Positions 1 to 8,364 are shown, numbered from the stretch's first letter. The stretch: DNA of 64,000 nt from Flavobacteriaceae bacterium (GCA_016649715.1 JAENXC010000004.1:62001-126000), one strand, 5' to 3'. Notes: generated by a model from the letters alone, not told the origin. Made by a program: numbers and translations.

Positions 1-486
1 GGAACCTACGCCTTGCCCGAAGCGCAATTGGACCGTTTTCTTTTCAAAATAAACGTGCCTTACCCAAGTTTGGAAGAGGAAATCCACATACTTGAAAACG
101 AACACAATCGAAAAGACGCTTTCGTTTTGGATAGTGTAGTTCGGGTTTTGGATGCACAACAAATCGCAGAATACCAGCACACGATAAAACAAATAATCAT
201 TGAGAGCAATCTGCTGAAATACATTGCAGCAATTGTGGATAATACGCGAACAAACGCCAACTTGTTTTTAGGAGCCTCGCCACGGGCATCCTTGGCAATT
301 ATGAACGCTTCCAAAGCCTTGGCAGCAATGAACGGCCGCGATTTTGTAACACCGGACGATATTAAAAAAATAGCTCCTTCAGTTTTAAGACATAGGATTA
401 TGCTTACGCCAGAACGCGAAATGGAAGGAATAACGGCTGATAAAGTAGTGCAACAAATTCTTGAAACCATCGAAATTCCGAGATAA
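1..486 (+). CDS. MoxR-family AAA+ ATPase, C-terminal part (5' end outside window)
   Basis: The reading frame is open from the first base, so the gene starts upstream of the window; about 161 residues are visible. The beginning reads GTYALPEAQLDRFLF, the sensor-1/arginine-finger segment that follows Walker B in MoxR ATPases (usual form EGTYPLPEAQLDRF). The rest is the C-terminal lid domain with SPRASLAIMNASKALA and DFVTPDDIKKIAPSVLRHRI, the sensor-2 region. MoxR proteins are about 320-330 residues long, so roughly half is missing. They act as chaperone-like ATPases and are commonly encoded just before a DUF58 protein that carries a von Willebrand-like fold, as here. The arrangement suggests the start of a Bat-type (aerotolerance-like) operon. 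Family assignment is firm; the physiological substrate is unknown. Confidence 0.93.
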   Translation, partial: GTYALPEAQLDRFLFKINVPYPSLEEEIHILENEHNRKDAFVLDSVVRVLDAQQIAEYQHTIKQIIIESNLLKYIAAIVDNTRTNANLFLGASPRASLAIMNASKALAAMNGRDFVTPDDIKKIAPSVLRHRIMLTPEREMEGITADKVVQQILETIEIPR

Positions 487-534
487 GGGTGCTGGATGAT
501 GGATGCTAAAAAATTGACCGGAAACCTGAAACTT

Positions 535-578
535 GCAACTTGAAACCTGAAACCTGAAACCTGAAACCTGAAACAAAT
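535..578. repeat. Short tandem repeat, unit CCTGAAA
   Basis: Between the MoxR and DUF58 genes the heptamer CCTGAAA is repeated about six times with slight variation (CTTGCAACTTGAAACC at the left edge). It ends a few bases before the DUF58 start codon. The same kind of simple AT-rich repeat occurs in front of other genes in this window. The number of copies is expected to vary by replication slippage; no function can be seen. Confidence 0.8.
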
Positions 579-583
579 TTAAA

Positions 584-1918
584 GTGAAAGAATTCCTCAA
601 AAGCCTATACCTGAAAAAGCGATTTTTTATCGTGCTGTTCTCGCTTGCGGTTCTGTTTGTGGTTTCGTACTTCTTTCAGGAATTGTTTGGGGTGGTCAGG
701 CTATTTTTCTATTTGCTTTTAGTGGGGTTGATTTTCGACGTTTTATTGCTCTATCGAAATAAAACTGGAATACAGGCGGAACGGATTTTACCCGAAAAGC
801 TTTCGAATGGCGATGATAATTCCATTGAAATTAAAATTGTAAACAGATTTCAATTTAAAACTTCCGTGAAAATCATTGACGAATTGCCCATTCAATGGCA
901 GATTCGCGATTTTAAGATTGAAGCTCTTTTGAATTCTTCCGAAGAAAAGAAATTTACCTATCAAGTCCGGCCTACGGAGCGGGGCGAGTATCATTTTGGA
1001 AATCTGAACGTTTTTTCTTCTTCTGTTTTGGGATTGATAGCTCGAAAGCAACAGTTTTCCGCGGAAGCGATGGTTCCAAATTATCCGTCGTTTCTTCAGC
1101 TTAAAAAGTACGATTTCATTGCTTTTACCAATAGATTGAAGCTTTTCGGTCTTAAAAAGATTCGAAGAATTGGCAACACAATGGAGTTTGAGCAAATTAA
1201 GGATTACACTTCGGGCGACGACGTTCGAAACATAAACTGGAAAGCCACCGCGAAACGAAGCAGCTTGATGGTGAACCAATTTCAGGACGAAAAATCGCAG
1301 CCCGTTTATTCTGTTATCGACAAAGGAAGGGTGATGAAAATGCCTTTCAACAATCTCAGTCTGTTGGATTACGCCATAAACGCAACGCTTGTAATTTCAA
1401 ACATAGTGTTGAAAAAACACGACAAAGCGGGAATGTTTACCTTTTCCCGAAAAGTTGGCGACCGCGTGATTGCCCAGAGGCGAAGCGCCCAAATGCACCT
1501 TATTTTGGAAACACTTTACAATGTGGAAACCGATTTTTCGGAAAGTGATTTTTCGCGTTTGTATGTAGATGTGAAGCGGCATATCAAGCAAAGAAGTTTG
1601 TTATTGTTGTTTACAAATTTTGAAACGATGGACGCTTTGCACCGTCAGTTGGCATATTTGCAAGCAATCAACAAAACCCATCTTTTGGTGGTCATCTTTT
1701 TTGAAAACACCGAACTGAAATCATTTCTGAACAAAAAGGCAACCACAACACATCAGATCTTTGAAAAGACAATCGCAGAAAAATTCATTTATGAAAAGAA
1801 ACTGATTGTAAACGAACTTCACAAATACGGCATTCAATCCATACTTACCGCTCCGGAAAATCTTACGGTGAACACTATAAACAAGTATTTAGAAATAAAG
1901 GCGAGAGGATTGCTATAG
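584..1918 (+). CDS. DUF58 domain-containing protein (partner of MoxR)
   Basis: This 444-residue protein begins with a GTG codon. It has two hydrophobic helices near the N-terminus (about residues 12-55), so it is probably membrane-anchored. The central and C-terminal part is the DUF58/vWA-like region, recognised by DYTSGDDVRNINWKATAKR near residue 210 followed by LMVNQFQDEKSQPVYSVID, the conserved DUF58 signature. Proteins of this family pair with MoxR ATPases, and this gene lies directly downstream of one; the 97-bp gap between them holds a CCTGAAA tandem repeat. The pair probably forms a chaperone/metal-insertion-like system acting on an envelope complex. The exact role in flavobacteria is unknown. 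The GTG start is chosen because no in-frame ATG precedes the first membrane helix. Confidence 0.88.
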   Translation: MKEFLKSLYLKKRFFIVLFSLAVLFVVSYFFQELFGVVRLFFYLLLVGLIFDVLLLYRNKTGIQAERILPEKLSNGDDNSIEIKIVNRFQFKTSVKIIDELPIQWQIRDFKIEALLNSSEEKKFTYQVRPTERGEYHFGNLNVFSSSVLGLIARKQQFSAEAMVPNYPSFLQLKKYDFIAFTNRLKLFGLKKIRRIGNTMEFEQIKDYTSGDDVRNINWKATAKRSSLMVNQFQDEKSQPVYSVIDKGRVMKMPFNNLSLLDYAINATLVISNIVLKKHDKAGMFTFSRKVGDRVIAQRRSAQMHLILETLYNVETDFSESDFSRLYVDVKRHIKQRSLLLLFTNFETMDALHRQLAYLQAINKTHLLVVIFFENTELKSFLNKKATTTHQIFEKTIAEKFIYEKKLIVNELHKYGIQSILTAPENLTVNTINKYLEIKARGLL

Positions 1919-1950
1919 GCCCTCTAACCCCAAAGGGGGAACTCTTTCTC
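1919..1950. repeat. GGCCCTCTAACCCCAAAGGGGG hairpin repeat
   Basis: CCCCAAAGGGG is a short hairpin after the DUF58 gene, with GGCCCTCTAA in front. It belongs to the same family as the elements at 13466-13512, 55409-55463 and 63905-63933 and may serve as the terminator of the MoxR-DUF58 transcript. Confidence 0.5.
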
Positions 1951-2065
1951 AATAAAAAAGTAGTAAATCGTGATTCCAATTGGTCGTGGTTCACTTTAGT
2001 CTTGGTTCTCTTTTCTTTCATCTCTATTCTTTAAAATACCAAATAATTTTTTTTGATATAAGATG

Positions 2066-2073
2066 TATCTTCG
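2066..2073 (+). promoter_or_regulatory. Candidate -7 promoter element for oxyR
   Basis: TATCTTCG lies 18 bases before the oxyR start codon and matches the Bacteroidota -7 consensus TAnnTTTG at all but one fixed position. No convincing -33 TTTG is visible at the expected distance, so this is a moderate call. Confidence 0.4.
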
Positions 2074-2090
2074 CATAAACAAAATTTACA

Positions 2091-3044
2091 ATGACAATTA
2101 CCCAACTTAAATATGTTTTGGCCGTAGCCGAACACCAAAATTTCACGAAAGCTGCCGAAAAGACGTTTGTTACACAACCTACGCTTAGTATGCAAATACA
2201 AAAACTGGAAGACGAGCTGGAAATACAGATTTTTGACAGAAGTAAAAAACCGATAGAATTAACCGCAGTTGGAAGGAAAATTGTGGACCAGGCAAAAAAC
2301 ATAGTCAACGAATCTGATAGGATGCAGGATGTTGTGGACCAAGAAAAAGGATTTATTGGCGGAACTTTCAAACTCGGCATAATTCCTACGATTATGCCTA
2401 CGTTGCTTCCAATGTTTTTGAAGAATTTTTCAAATCGCTATCCAAAAGTACAGTTGAAGATTGAGGAATTGAACACCGATGAAATAATATCGAAAATAAA
2501 CGACGGTTATCTGGATGCTGCCATTGTCGCTACGCCTTTGGGTCAGGAAAAAATAAAGGAAAGGCCATTATACTACGAACCCTTTGTGGGCTATATTCCC
2601 GAAAGCCACAGATTGTTTTCAAAAGAAAAATTGGAAGTTAATGATCTTGATATTGAAGATATTTTGCTTTTAGAAGATGGGCACTGTTTCCGCGATGGAA
2701 TAATAAATCTTTGCAAAGCGTCAAAAAATGGCAACAGTGATAAATTTCAACTGGAGAGCGGCAGTTTTGAAACCCTTGTCAAACTTGCTGATGAAGGGCT
2801 CGGGATGACGCTTCTGCCTTATTTGCACACTTTGGATATTTCTGTTGCGCAAACAAAAAACCTAAGATATTTTAAGGAACCTTCGCCTGCGAGGGAAGTG
2901 AGCCTTATTTACAGTAAAAGTGAATTGAAGATGCAGATTATAAATGCATTGCACGATATTATTTCTGGGGTAATACGTGGTGCTATTGCTTTTCAGGATG
3001 TGAAAATCATCAGTCCCACTAAAAAAGTAATCAGTGGTCAGTAA
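2091..3044 (+). CDS. oxyR: Hydrogen-peroxide sensing LysR-type regulator OxyR
   Basis: This 317-residue LysR-family regulator has an N-terminal winged helix-turn-helix (residues 1-60, TQLKYVLAVAEHQNFTKAAE) and a periplasmic-binding-like effector domain from about residue 92. Residues 194-208 read LEDGHCFRDGIINLC, placing cysteines at positions 199 and 208. These are the same numbers as the peroxidatic and resolving cysteines of E. coli OxyR, which form a disulfide when H2O2 is present and switch the protein to an activator of catalase and peroxiredoxin genes. This makes OxyR much likelier than a generic LysR regulator. It stands alone, with its own promoter and a strong terminator. No catalase or peroxiredoxin gene is next to it in the window. 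Confidence 0.93.
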   Translation: MTITQLKYVLAVAEHQNFTKAAEKTFVTQPTLSMQIQKLEDELEIQIFDRSKKPIELTAVGRKIVDQAKNIVNESDRMQDVVDQEKGFIGGTFKLGIIPTIMPTLLPMFLKNFSNRYPKVQLKIEELNTDEIISKINDGYLDAAIVATPLGQEKIKERPLYYEPFVGYIPESHRLFSKEKLEVNDLDIEDILLLEDGHCFRDGIINLCKASKNGNSDKFQLESGSFETLVKLADEGLGMTLLPYLHTLDISVAQTKNLRYFKEPSPAREVSLIYSKSELKMQIINALHDIISGVIRGAIAFQDVKIISPTKKVISGQ

Positions 3045-3080
3045 AATAACTTAATGACCAATAACATTGTCCATTAACTA

Positions 3081-3113
3081 AAAATCCCCCTGATTTCTCA
3101 GGGGGATTTTTTT
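3081..3113 (+). terminator. Rho-independent terminator of oxyR
   Basis: The stem ATCCCCCTGA/TCAGGGGGAT with a 4-base loop is followed by a run of seven T. It is flanked by A-runs and T-runs on both sides, so it could serve the opposite strand too. Its right edge touches the stop codon of the convergent small gene. Confidence 0.88.
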
Positions 3114-3309
3114 AGGGGTTTAGATAGATTAGACATTGATTTAATTGTGGGTTCTGCTTGATAAGCGAATCAACCCAGACTTTAAGCTCTTCTATTTCGT
3201 AGGGGAGCAATCGGGTCAACGCTTTTTTCAACTCTTTGCAGAACAGATTGACGTCAAAACTGACTTTTGAAAGTACAGCTTTGGTGTAATCAAACATTGC
3301 TCTTGCCAT
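3112..3309 (-). CDS. Small conserved flavobacterial protein, 65 residues
   Basis: A short soluble protein of 65 residues beginning MARAMFDYTKAVLSKVSFD. The FDYTK..L.KVSFD..LF.KEL.KA pattern followed by LLPYEIEEL is familiar from small uncharacterised proteins found throughout Flavobacteriaceae. It is rich in charged residues and predicted to be helical, with no signal peptide or membrane segment. It converges with oxyR, and its stop codon overlaps the oxyR terminator. The start could be at the first or the fifth residue (both ATG). The function is unknown. I am fairly confident that it is a real gene because the sequence pattern is conserved. Confidence 0.65.
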   Translation of the reverse strand: MARAMFDYTKAVLSKVSFDVNLFCKELKKALTRLLPYEIEELKVWVDSLIKQNPQLNQCLIYLNP

Positions 3310-3501
3310 AGCTATTTGAGGTTTAGTTAAAAATTTAAGTAGGTAGATTTTTTACAATAGGCGAAGATTTTTGTCTTAATTTCGATTTAAATATAACCAT
3401 TTTTTGTGGATTAAATTCTCTTTGCTGTTAAATTTATTATGTTAAAAGTTTGTTAATCAACACGAAAGTCATTCAAGCCCTTGAATGCATTGGCCTTGAA
3501 A

Positions 3502-3954
3502 TTATTTAACCTTCAACGTCCATTCAAATTCAAAGACCGAAACCACATCGCCAGCGGCATCTTTTCCTTCAGATTTCATCCAAACCGTCTGGCCTTCGCC
3601 TGAGAAAATGGTTTTTCCAATTGCTTCATCCACTAAAGTGCCATCGGCACAAGTGAATGTTATTCTTCCGCGTGCTTTTTTGGAAAATGTGGCTTTGTTG
3701 TTTGCCACGAGCATAGAGATATTTTTGTTGCTTCCCTTGATTTTCGCCATTACCATTGCTCCCGTGCTTAATTCAGCGGCCATTCCCTGCACCGCCCAGA
3801 ACATAGATTTGAATGGATTTTGATTTATCCATCTATGTTTTGCGCTGGTTACGCAAGTAGTTTCTGAAATTGATTTTACACGCACCCCAGTAAAGTATGC
3901 GGAGGGCAATTTAAATAATAGAAAAGTGTTGATTTTACTTGGGCTGAGTTTCAT
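3502..3954 (-). CDS. DUF4442 hotdog-fold protein (putative acyl-CoA thioesterase)
   Basis: This 150-residue protein has the layout of DUF4442 proteins, a branch of the hotdog-fold thioesterase superfamily. Visible features are the N-terminal segment LSPSKINTFLLFKLPSAYFTG, the central WINQNPFKSMFWAVQGMAAELSTG (the hotdog helix, residues about 43-66) and the final strand pattern DVVSVFEFEWTLKVK. It has no signal peptide and is expected to be cytoplasmic. The family is assumed to hydrolyse or bind acyl-CoA-type thioesters, but members have rarely been assayed. It is monocistronic and its neighbours give no hint of a pathway. Confidence 0.8.
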   Translation of the reverse strand: MKLSPSKINTFLLFKLPSAYFTGVRVKSISETTCVTSAKHRWINQNPFKSMFWAVQGMAAELSTGAMVMAKIKGSNKNISMLVANNKATFSKKARGRITFTCADGTLVDEAIGKTIFSGEGQTVWMKSEGKDAAGDVVSVFEFEWTLKVK

Positions 3955-4061
3955 TTTGGCTTAAATATTCCACGAAGATATTCAATATATCAATGATTTC
4001 CTATTTGTTAAATATATGTTAATTATAGTACTATGCGTAACATACTACTATCTTTTAGACA

Positions 4062-4069
4062 TATATTTG
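4062..4069 (+). promoter_or_regulatory. -7 promoter element of the DUF4870-PadR-PspC operon
   Basis: TATATTTG is an exact match to the Bacteroidota -7 consensus TAnnTTTG and lies 19 bases before the DUF4870 start codon. No clear -33 TTTG is visible upstream. Confidence 0.55.
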
Positions 4070-4088
4070 CATAGGAAAATAACAAGCT

Positions 4089-4586
4089 ATGGAAACTACA
4101 ATCTCTGAAAACCAAAAAAACACAAGTGCTTTCATTCACTTGTCAACATTTTTAAAATACTTTTTTCCGTTTGCTAACTACATCGCTCCTTTATTGATTT
4201 GGACTTTCAACAAAGAAAAGCCTTTTGTGGACGAGCACGGCAAACAGGCAATCAACTTTCAACTGAGCGTTTTGGTATACACCTTATTAATAGGGTTGAT
4301 CTGCCTTCCGTTCGTTATCATTTTCGCCACAGATTTTATTTCGTTGATAGAAACGATTGATCACAGCGCAGGAGATTTTTCAGTAAACAACATTCAAAAC
4401 CTATCGGGGTATATTCTCCTGTTCGGTTTGGCAATTTTGTTATTGCTTGGACTGTTCGTTTTTGAACTTTACGCAGTAATCAACGCTTCCATTCACGCTT
4501 CACGAGGGCAATTGTATAAATATCCGCTTTGCATACCCTTTATAAAAACCAATCTAAACCCAATTCAAAATGAGCACATTAGTTAG
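4089..4586 (+). CDS. DUF4870 membrane protein
   Basis: This 165-residue protein has three hydrophobic segments (about residues 20-40, 58-85 and 108-135). The motif FVDEHGKQAINFQLSVLVYTLL is the hallmark of DUF4870 (Tic20-like) membrane proteins. Its function is not established. It is the first gene of what looks like one transcript with a small overlapping ORF, a PadR repressor and a PspC-domain protein. The same order occurs in other Flavobacteriaceae and suggests a role in envelope homeostasis. A consensus promoter lies directly upstream. Confidence 0.85.
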   Translation: METTISENQKNTSAFIHLSTFLKYFFPFANYIAPLLIWTFNKEKPFVDEHGKQAINFQLSVLVYTLLIGLICLPFVIIFATDFISLIETIDHSAGDFSVNNIQNLSGYILLFGLAILLLLGLFVFELYAVINASIHASRGQLYKYPLCIPFIKTNLNPIQNEHIS

Positions 4587-4755
4587 TTACCTATTAGCTG
4601 CCATTCTGCAGTTTATAGGCACAAGCATGCCGAAGGAACAGGAAACTGTTAGTGCATTGACTCATCAACAATGCGAAGAAACCACAAGCACGCTTCCTTA
4701 TTCATTCATCATCAATAGCGAACAGGAATTAAAAACAAGTAAAAACGAATTATGA
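4570..4755 (+). CDS. Small ORF overlapping the DUF4870 gene, 61 residues
   Basis: This ORF starts inside the last codons of the DUF4870 gene (17-base overlap) and ends 90 bases before padR. It encodes a short hydrophobic N-terminal helix (STLVSYLLAAILQFIGTS) followed by a polar tail, so it could be a small single-pass membrane protein or a poor signal sequence. I do not recognise a family. In favour of it are its position in the operon and translational coupling by overlap. Against it are its short length and low complexity. It may simply be a chance ORF. Confidence 0.4.
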   Translation: MSTLVSYLLAAILQFIGTSMPKEQETVSALTHQQCEETTSTLPYSFIINSEQELKTSKNEL

Positions 4756-4845
4756 AATGAGCCGAAGTCGAATCTTAATTATTCAAATTGAGATCTTCAA
4801 TAGGTGAATTCCATTTGACCTTTAAAAAACAAACAATTAAGACAA

Positions 4846-5184
4846 ATGAAAATCGAAAACACAAAAGCACAGATGCGAAAAGGGGTTTTGGAGTTCTGCA
4901 TCCTTTCCGTTCTAAAAGACGGAGAGGCTTACACTTCGGACATTCTTGAAACCCTAAAGGACGCAAAAATGCTTGTCGTGGAAGGCACTATCTATCCGCT
5001 GCTCACAAGGCTAAAGAATGAAGGATTGCTTTCCTACCGTTGGGAAGAATCTACCGGTGGACCACCACGCAAGTATTATGACCTTACCGAAACAGGTAAA
5101 TTATTTTTAACCGAATTGAGTGACACCTGGGCAGAATTGCAACAGGCCGTTAACAAAGTAACCAGCGAAAAAAACACAAAATGA
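4846..5184 (+). CDS. PadR-family transcriptional regulator
   Basis: This 112-residue protein matches the small PadR subfamily 2: a winged helix-turn-helix starting MRKGVLEFCILSVLKDGEAYTSDI, with the conserved GTIYPLLTRLKNEGLLSYRW recognition and wing region at residues 48-66 and GGPPRKYYDLTETG after it. PadR proteins act as dimeric repressors, often of a neighbouring membrane-stress gene. Its stop codon overlaps the start codon of the PspC gene (ATGA), which indicates translational coupling. It probably autoregulates this operon. The family call is certain; the inducing signal is unknown. Confidence 0.92.
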   Translation: MKIENTKAQMRKGVLEFCILSVLKDGEAYTSDILETLKDAKMLVVEGTIYPLLTRLKNEGLLSYRWEESTGGPPRKYYDLTETGKLFLTELSDTWAELQQAVNKVTSEKNTK

Positions 5185-6899
5185 ACAAGACAGTAAACAT
5201 AAATTTAGCAGGCACTTCCTTTCACATAGACGAAGATGCCTTTGGGAAACTTTCGCGCTACCTGGACGCTATCCGTAAATCGCTGAAAGGTGCTGACGGA
5301 AGTGAGGAAATTATGCAGGACATTGAAACCCGCATTGGCGAACTTTTTTCTGAAAAGATTGAAAGCCCATCGCAAGTTATAAGCCTAAAAAATCTCGACG
5401 AGGTGATTGCTGTTATGGGACAGCCCGAAGATTACGAAGTGGACGACGAAATATTCGAAGACGTTCCCCCAACCTCAAAACCGTATTCAAAATCGCGCGG
5501 AAATGCTTCACACAAACAGCTTTTCCGGGATATTGACGATAAATATATCTCTGGTGTATCCTCCGGTTTGGGCCATTATTTTGGAATCGATGCAATTTGG
5601 ATTCGTCTTTTTTGGGTGCTTTTGATAGTTGCAGGATTTGGGTCTCCAATAGTTGTTTATATATTATTGTGGATATTGGTACCGCCCGCTTTAACTACTT
5701 CGGATAAGTTGCGAATGACCGGTGAGCCCGTGAACATTTCGAATATTGAAAGGAAATTCAAAGAGGGTTTTGACAATGTTGCCGATAGAGTAAAGAATGT
5801 AGATTACGACAAATACGGCAATAAAATAAAAACAGGTGCTTCCAGTTTTTTCGACAGTTTGGGAGACGTAATCGTAACGCTTTTTAAAGTATTTGCCAAA
5901 TTTATTGGCGTGCTGATAATCCTCGTTTCGCTCTTTACAATTATTGGGCTCGTAATTGGTTTTTTCACATTTGGCTCCCTGAATTTTTGGGGAAATAACG
6001 AGCTAATGGAAAATTTTGCAATGGTGGACGTAACAAATGTTCCTATGTGGCTCTTGGCTTTATTAGGGCTATTTGCAATTGGAATTCCGTTTTTTGCATT
6101 GTTCGTTTTAGGTTTGAAATTATTGATAAGCAACCTAAAATCCATGAGTTCCACGGTAAAAATACTTTTGATTGTGGTATGGGCCTTGTCCATAATCGGT
6201 TTGGCTATTTTGGGAATAAAACAGGCCACCGAACAAGCTTATGACGGAAATTATATTGAAGAACAAGCCCTGCCCATTCGCACGGCCGATACGCTTCGCA
6301 TTTCAATGCGTGCCGATAAACAGTACAGTTATGAAGTGAGCCGAGACAATGGTTTGGAACTGAAATATTCTGCAGATGACAAAAAGATTATTTATTCGAA
6401 CAATATTCTGCTGAACATAAAATCCACAAAAGATTCCATTGGGAAAATAATTATTGAAAAGTCTGCTGAAGGAAACAACCATCTAGACGCAAAAAAACGC
6501 GCTGAAGCCATTGAATACAAATATACTTTTGAAAACAACAGTATGTTGCTCGATGGATTTTTCACAACAGACACTTCAAATAAATATCGCGATCAGCAGA
6601 TAGAAATAACCCTTTATCTGCCCGAAGGAACGGTGGTTTATTCCGAAGAAAACACAACTTCCTATTACGGGGGTTTCAACTCAGATTTTGCCGAACTGAG
6701 TGATTGGGACAACCAGGCTCATTATTTCCGGATTTTGAAAAACAAAGCTGAATGTCTCGATTGCAAAGCGAAGGAAGAAACTATTGAAGAAGCCGATTCT
6801 TTGGAAATACTGAATTCCGAAAAAATTTCAGACACTGTAAATACCATTCAAAACAAAAGCTGGGAGGAAGAAGTGAAGGATGATTTCAAAAACAACTAA
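5181..6899 (+). CDS. PspC-domain membrane protein
   Basis: A 572-residue protein. The first 90 residues form a soluble region (INLAGTSFHIDEDAFGKL, then EEIMQDIETRIGELF) typical of Bacteroidota PspC proteins. The PspC domain follows at about residues 112-173 (ISGVSSGLGHYFGIDAIWIRLFW, then ILLWILVPPA). Several more membrane helices lie at about 225-345. The C-terminal third is probably periplasmic and has a beta-rich, head-GIN-like character. PspC proteins are inner-membrane members of the phage-shock response. The gene overlaps padR by four bases and is followed by a head-GIN lipoprotein, so the three likely act together in sensing or stabilising the envelope. Domain calls are firm; the role is inferred. 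Confidence 0.88.
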   Translation: MNKTVNINLAGTSFHIDEDAFGKLSRYLDAIRKSLKGADGSEEIMQDIETRIGELFSEKIESPSQVISLKNLDEVIAVMGQPEDYEVDDEIFEDVPPTSKPYSKSRGNASHKQLFRDIDDKYISGVSSGLGHYFGIDAIWIRLFWVLLIVAGFGSPIVVYILLWILVPPALTTSDKLRMTGEPVNISNIERKFKEGFDNVADRVKNVDYDKYGNKIKTGASSFFDSLGDVIVTLFKVFAKFIGVLIILVSLFTIIGLVIGFFTFGSLNFWGNNELMENFAMVDVTNVPMWLLALLGLFAIGIPFFALFVLGLKLLISNLKSMSSTVKILLIVVWALSIIGLAILGIKQATEQAYDGNYIEEQALPIRTADTLRISMRADKQYSYEVSRDNGLELKYSADDKKIIYSNNILLNIKSTKDSIGKIIIEKSAEGNNHLDAKKRAEAIEYKYTFENNSMLLDGFFTTDTSNKYRDQQIEITLYLPEGTVVYSEENTTSYYGGFNSDFAELSDWDNQAHYFRILKNKAECLDCKAKEETIEEADSLEILNSEKISDTVNTIQNKSWEEEVKDDFKNN

Positions 6900-6975
6900 A
6901 TAGGGATTTGGGATTCGTTAATTTGTTGTACTCCTAATGATTTTGGTAGGTACCTAAACTTTTAAACTCATAAGC

Positions 6976-7040
6976 CCAATAACCCAATAACCAATAACTC
7001 AACAACTCAACAACTCAACAACTCAACAACTCAACAACTC
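6976..7040. repeat. Tandem repeat of CAACTCAA units before the head-GIN gene
   Basis: After two looser CCCAATAACC-type units, the octamer CAACTCAA is repeated about six times and ends four bases before the ATG of the head-GIN lipoprotein. It occupies the place where promoter and ribosome-binding sequences would be expected. Copy number may differ between strains. Confidence 0.8.
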
Positions 7041-7045
7041 AAATT

Positions 7046-7765
7046 ATGAAAACAGCAATCAGTATTACAGCAATTGGAGTCGCTCTTATTTTGAGTTCCT
7101 GCAATATAAACATCAACGGAGGCGAAAACGGAAACGGAAAGGTTGTTACCCAAGAACGCACCGTTACCGAAGATTTCACGGAAGTAAAAGGCAGTGCCGG
7201 CCTAGACGTTTACCTTACACAAGGCGACGAAAACAAAATAGTAGTAGAGGCCGATGAGAACCTACTCCAGTATATTGAAACCGATATTGAAGACGGAAGA
7301 CTGCACATTACCACTTCAGAAAACATTGGGCGTTCCAAAGCGAAAAAAGTGTATATAACTTTTAAGGAACTCAACACCATTAAAGCCAGCAGCGGTGCCG
7401 ATGTTACAGGAAATTCCGTGATAAAAAGTAAAAATTTATCCCTAAAAAGTAGCAGCGGGGCCGATTTAAAAGTGGAAGTTTTTGCCCAAGAACTCAGCGC
7501 CAAGTCTAGTAGCGGCGCCGATTTGGAAATTTCGGGGAAAGCGTCATCCTTAACCGCCGATGCCTCCAGCGGAAGCGAAATAGACGCAAAGGAACTTTTG
7601 GTAATAAACTGTAACGCCGAAGCATCAAGCGGGGCCGAAGTAACCGTGAATGTAAAGGAAAAGCTGGAAACCCACGTTAGCAGTGGAGCCGATATTAATT
7701 ATTACGGAAACCCAGTTTCTGTAAATTCTAACAAAAGCCATTCGGGAAGTGTGAACAAAATGTAA
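7046..7765 (+). CDS. Head-GIN domain (DUF2807) lipoprotein
   Basis: This 239-residue protein has a lipoprotein signal peptide (lipobox LSSC, cysteine 19). It then has the head-GIN/DUF2807 domain, an auto-transporter-adhesin-like right-handed beta-helix. This is shown by the evenly spaced SSGAD motif, repeated about six times at roughly 20-residue intervals between residues 110 and 225. Proteins of this kind sit on the outer membrane or periplasmic face in Bacteroidota and often accompany PspC/PadR genes, as here. No enzymatic function is known. The start codon is directly preceded by a CAACTCAA tandem repeat. Confidence 0.88.
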   Translation: MKTAISITAIGVALILSSCNININGGENGNGKVVTQERTVTEDFTEVKGSAGLDVYLTQGDENKIVVEADENLLQYIETDIEDGRLHITTSENIGRSKAKKVYITFKELNTIKASSGADVTGNSVIKSKNLSLKSSSGADLKVEVFAQELSAKSSSGADLEISGKASSLTADASSGSEIDAKELLVINCNAEASSGAEVTVNVKEKLETHVSSGADINYYGNPVSVNSNKSHSGSVNKM

Positions 7766-7806
7766 AGCTATCGACAAAACTTTATTACAACATTTTCAGA
7801 ATTGCC

Positions 7807-7847
7807 AAAAAGGCCTAATAGTTTCTTAAAGAATCATTAGGCCTTTT
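7807..7847 (+). terminator. Terminator after the head-GIN gene
   Basis: The inverted repeat AAAAGGCCTAAT/ATTAGGCCTTTT encloses a 16-base loop and ends in a short T-run. It closes the envelope-stress operon. Confidence 0.75.
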
Positions 7848-7913
7848 AATATTTATAATAATTTTAAGAGGGTTTCTTCGTTATTCCATCATCTTTGAAT
7901 AAAACTCTCTATT

Positions 7914-8345
7914 ATGAAAAAGATCCTTTTGTCTCTTACAATAATTGTTTTTGCATCCTGCAATTCCAAGGATGATCCAGGCAATGTACAGACCAATGAA
8001 TTCGAAAAAATAAAAACCACCTTGATTCAAGGCGAATGGAAAGTGGGCAATTTGATTGATGGCCAGTCAGACCACACGGCAGATTTTGAAAGCTTTGTTT
8101 TCACTTTTAATGGAGACGGAACCGTAGCTGCAAAGAACGATCTATTTACCGAAACCGGAACGTGGGCCTATGACAACAGTTCCAGTAGTGACGAGGAATT
8201 GGTTTTGCAATTCAGCGAAACCGTACCCTTTGACAAAATCAATGACAATTGGGAAATTATTGCGGTAAGCAACTCAAAAATTGACCTTAGGGACGTGAGC
8301 GGAGGCAATGGCAATACCAAACTTTTATCGTTTACGAAATTGTAA
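7914..8345 (+). CDS. Lipocalin-like small lipoprotein
   Basis: This 143-residue protein begins MKKILLSLTIIVFASC, a lipoprotein signal peptide with the lipidated cysteine at position 16. The mature part has QGEWKVGNLIDG near the front, then FTFNGDGTVAAKN and GTWAYDN. This is the usual arrangement of the lipocalin-like/DUF5004-type beta-barrel domains common in Bacteroidota lipoproteins. It is probably attached to the periplasmic or outer face of the outer membrane. Ligand and role are unknown. It stands alone between a terminator and a dispersed palindrome. Confidence 0.7.
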   Translation: MKKILLSLTIIVFASCNSKDDPGNVQTNEFEKIKTTLIQGEWKVGNLIDGQSDHTADFESFVFTFNGDGTVAAKNDLFTETGTWAYDNSSSSDEELVLQFSETVPFDKINDNWEIIAVSNSKIDLRDVSGGNGNTKLLSFTKL

Positions 8346-8364
8346 GAGAAATTTGATTTTGTCG

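Noticed and set aside
385-600. A minus-strand frame with QVSGFRFQVSSCKFQVSG
   Set aside because: It is the translation of the CCTGAAA tandem repeat and overlaps the moxR gene.
2091-3044. Generic LysR regulator such as CysB or CatM
   Set aside because: Cysteines at positions 199 and 208 in the ...DGHC...C motif identify OxyR.
4775-4966. A minus-strand frame over the start of padR
   Set aside because: It overlaps padR and the short gap before it, and the sequence has no family pattern.
6976-7040. Possible CRISPR array
   Set aside because: The units are contiguous 8-base repeats without spacers, and no cas genes are in the window.
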